A stretch of DNA of 15,852 bases from Proteobacteria bacterium UBA6492. Lineage in GTDB: Bacteria > Pseudomonadota > Gammaproteobacteria > UBA6429 > Thiohalophilaceae. Both the position numbers and the translations under genes were made by a program. Below, piece after piece: positions 14,695 through 15,852 of this stretch (position 1 is its first letter; each line of letters begins with the position of its first letter). The stretch is from assembly GCA_002436485.1 (NCBI GenBank), contig DJMK01000144.1:1-15852 (forward strand). The letters run 5' to 3'. The notes beneath the pieces were generated by a model. That model saw only the letters and a list, made by a program, of their open reading frames with translations. It was not told where the DNA came from and searched no databases.

Positions 14695-15852
14695 TTATGC
14701 CGCGGTGCGATGCATATCTTGAATAAGTGATTCCAGCGTTGCTGCTTTCGGCTTGATCAACCAGAACTTACCAACGGTATCGACAAAATTTTCCAACAGG
14801 TACTTGCCACGCTCACTACCTGTTTCGCGAACGAACTCTTCAATTAACTCCCGCAGGTAAACGCGGTGTGCTTCCATATGCTCCGGGGCAATTCGTACTA
14901 TCTCAACATCATGATTGTAATTGTCACCAAAGGTATTTTGCTCATCATAGACGTAGGCAAAACCACCGGTCATACCGGCACCGAAGTTGACACCCGTTGA
15001 ACCAAGCACGGCAACCACGCCACCGGTCATATATTCACAGCCATGATCACCAACGCCTTCAACAACAGTGGTACAACCTGAATTACGTACTGCGAAACGT
15101 TCGCCTGCCATACCCGCAGCAAACAGTTTGCCACCGGTAGCACCGTACAGGCAGGTATTACCGATGATCGCTGTTTCGTGCGATTTAAAGTTACTACCGC
15201 TTGGTGGATACAACACCAGCTTGCCACCCGCCATGCCCTTACCGACATAGTCATTGGCATCGCCTTCGAGGTACATGTGCAAGCCACCTGCGTTCCAAAC
15301 ACCAAAGCTTTGTCCGGCTGTACCCGTGAGCCTCACTACAATTGGATCTGATTCCATACCGGTATCGCCATGGCGTAAACCAATCTCGCCAGACAGGCGC
15401 GCACCAATGGAGCGATTAGTATTTTGGACTGTGTAACTGAACTCACCACCACTCTTGTTTTCTATAGCAGGCAATGCATCCCTGACCATTTGCTCCGCCA
15501 GTTCGCCTTTATCAAAAGGTTCGTTCTTGGGCTGAGTACAGTAACGTGGCTTGTCAGCCGCCACACCACCATCCGACAGAATAGCGGTCATATCCAGGTT
15601 CTGTTGCTTCCTGGTATAACCGTTAATGCGGCTCAACAAATCAGTGCGACCAATCAGGTCGGTCAAATTGCGACAACCGAGCTGTGCCAGTAACTCACGC
15701 ACCTGCTGTGCAATGAAACGGAAGTAATTAATCACCCACTGCACTTCACCCTTGTAGTGTTGCATACGCAGGATGTTGTTTTGCGTGGCGACACCAGTAG
15801 CGCAGTTATTGAGATGACAAATACGCAGGTACTTACAACCCATGGCGATCAT
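14695..15852 (-). CDS. gltB: Glutamate synthase large subunit, C-terminal part (start outside the window)
   Basis: The alpha subunit of NADPH-glutamate synthase; 385 C-terminal residues are present out of roughly 1,480-1,500 in the family. The fragment opens inside the FMN/2-oxoglutarate synthase domain at its 3Fe-4S ligands, GCKYLRICHLNNCATG (C6, C12, C17 of the fragment). The C-terminal GXGXG beta-helix domain follows (about 155-340), with TGTAGQSFGVWNAGG, GDANDYVGKGMAGG, GNTCLYGATGG and GVNFGAGMTGGFAYVYDE. The reading frame runs to the right edge, so the ATG that opens this piece is internal, not a start. gltD follows 19 bases after the stop. The glutaminase domain is beyond the window. 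Confidence 0.98.
   Translation of the reverse strand: MIAMGCKYLRICHLNNCATGVATQNNILRMQHYKGEVQWVINYFRFIAQQVRELLAQLGCRNLTDLIGRTDLLSRINGYTRKQQNLDMTAILSDGGVAADKPRYCTQPKNEPFDKGELAEQMVRDALPAIENKSGGEFSYTVQNTNRSIGARLSGEIGLRHGDTGMESDPIVVRLTGTAGQSFGVWNAGGLHMYLEGDANDYVGKGMAGGKLVLYPPSGSNFKSHETAIIGNTCLYGATGGKLFAAGMAGERFAVRNSGCTTVVEGVGDHGCEYMTGGVVAVLGSTGVNFGAGMTGGFAYVYDEQNTFGDNYNHDVEIVRIAPEHMEAHRVYLRELIEEFVRETGSERGKYLLENFVDTVGKFWLIKPKAATLESLIQDMHRTAA

Overview
The window looks like a chromosomal core segment of a gammaproteobacterium. The protein sequences of HemE, LysA, DapF, GltB and GltD are closest to the Pseudomonas/Escherichia type from memory. The order lppL-lysA-dapF-DUF484-xerC is the arrangement known from Pseudomonas, and gltB-gltD-hemE is also a familiar gammaproteobacterial order. 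I cannot name the genus. I see no phage, plasmid, transposase, tRNA, rRNA or CRISPR array.

Layout. (1) Positions 1-3628, minus strand: an unrecognised two-helix membrane protein, a membrane histidine kinase, and a sigma-54-type response regulator cut by the left edge. They form one tightly packed unit with overlapping or nearly touching genes. (2) 3629-3763: a short divergent promoter region with two opposed sigma70-like promoters. A perfect 6+6 bp palindrome sits across both -35 elements. (3) 3764-7731, plus strand: lppL, lysA, dapF, a DUF484 gene and xerC. This is the last step of lysine and meso-diaminopimelate metabolism joined to the chromosome dimer resolution recombinase. (4) 7732-7824: a convergent gap filled almost completely by one 79-nt imperfect palindrome. 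(5) 7825-11326, minus strand: a metal (probably zinc) uptake block. It encodes a secreted His/Cys-rich small protein, a porin-sized outer-membrane beta-barrel protein, a ZnuA-like periplasmic binding protein, a ZnuB-like permease and an FmdB-like small zinc-ribbon relative. No ABC ATPase is present. (6) 11334-15852, minus strand: a DUF2797 protein, hemE, gltD and the C-terminal third or so of gltB, which is cut by the right edge.

How the genes work together. GltBD makes glutamate, HemE acts in tetrapyrrole synthesis, and DapF/LysA handle meso-DAP and lysine. The kinase/regulator pair would convert a periplasmic signal into sigma-54-dependent transcription of unknown targets. The metal block could move zinc across the outer membrane, bind it in the periplasm and import it through the permease, using an ATPase encoded elsewhere.

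Most of the window is conventional. The points most worth a second look are the ATPase-less metal block with its His-rich secreted peptide, the long palindrome after xerC, the palindromic divergent promoter, the FmdB homologue with a degraded zinc ribbon, and a possible GIY-YIG-like core in the DUF2797 protein.
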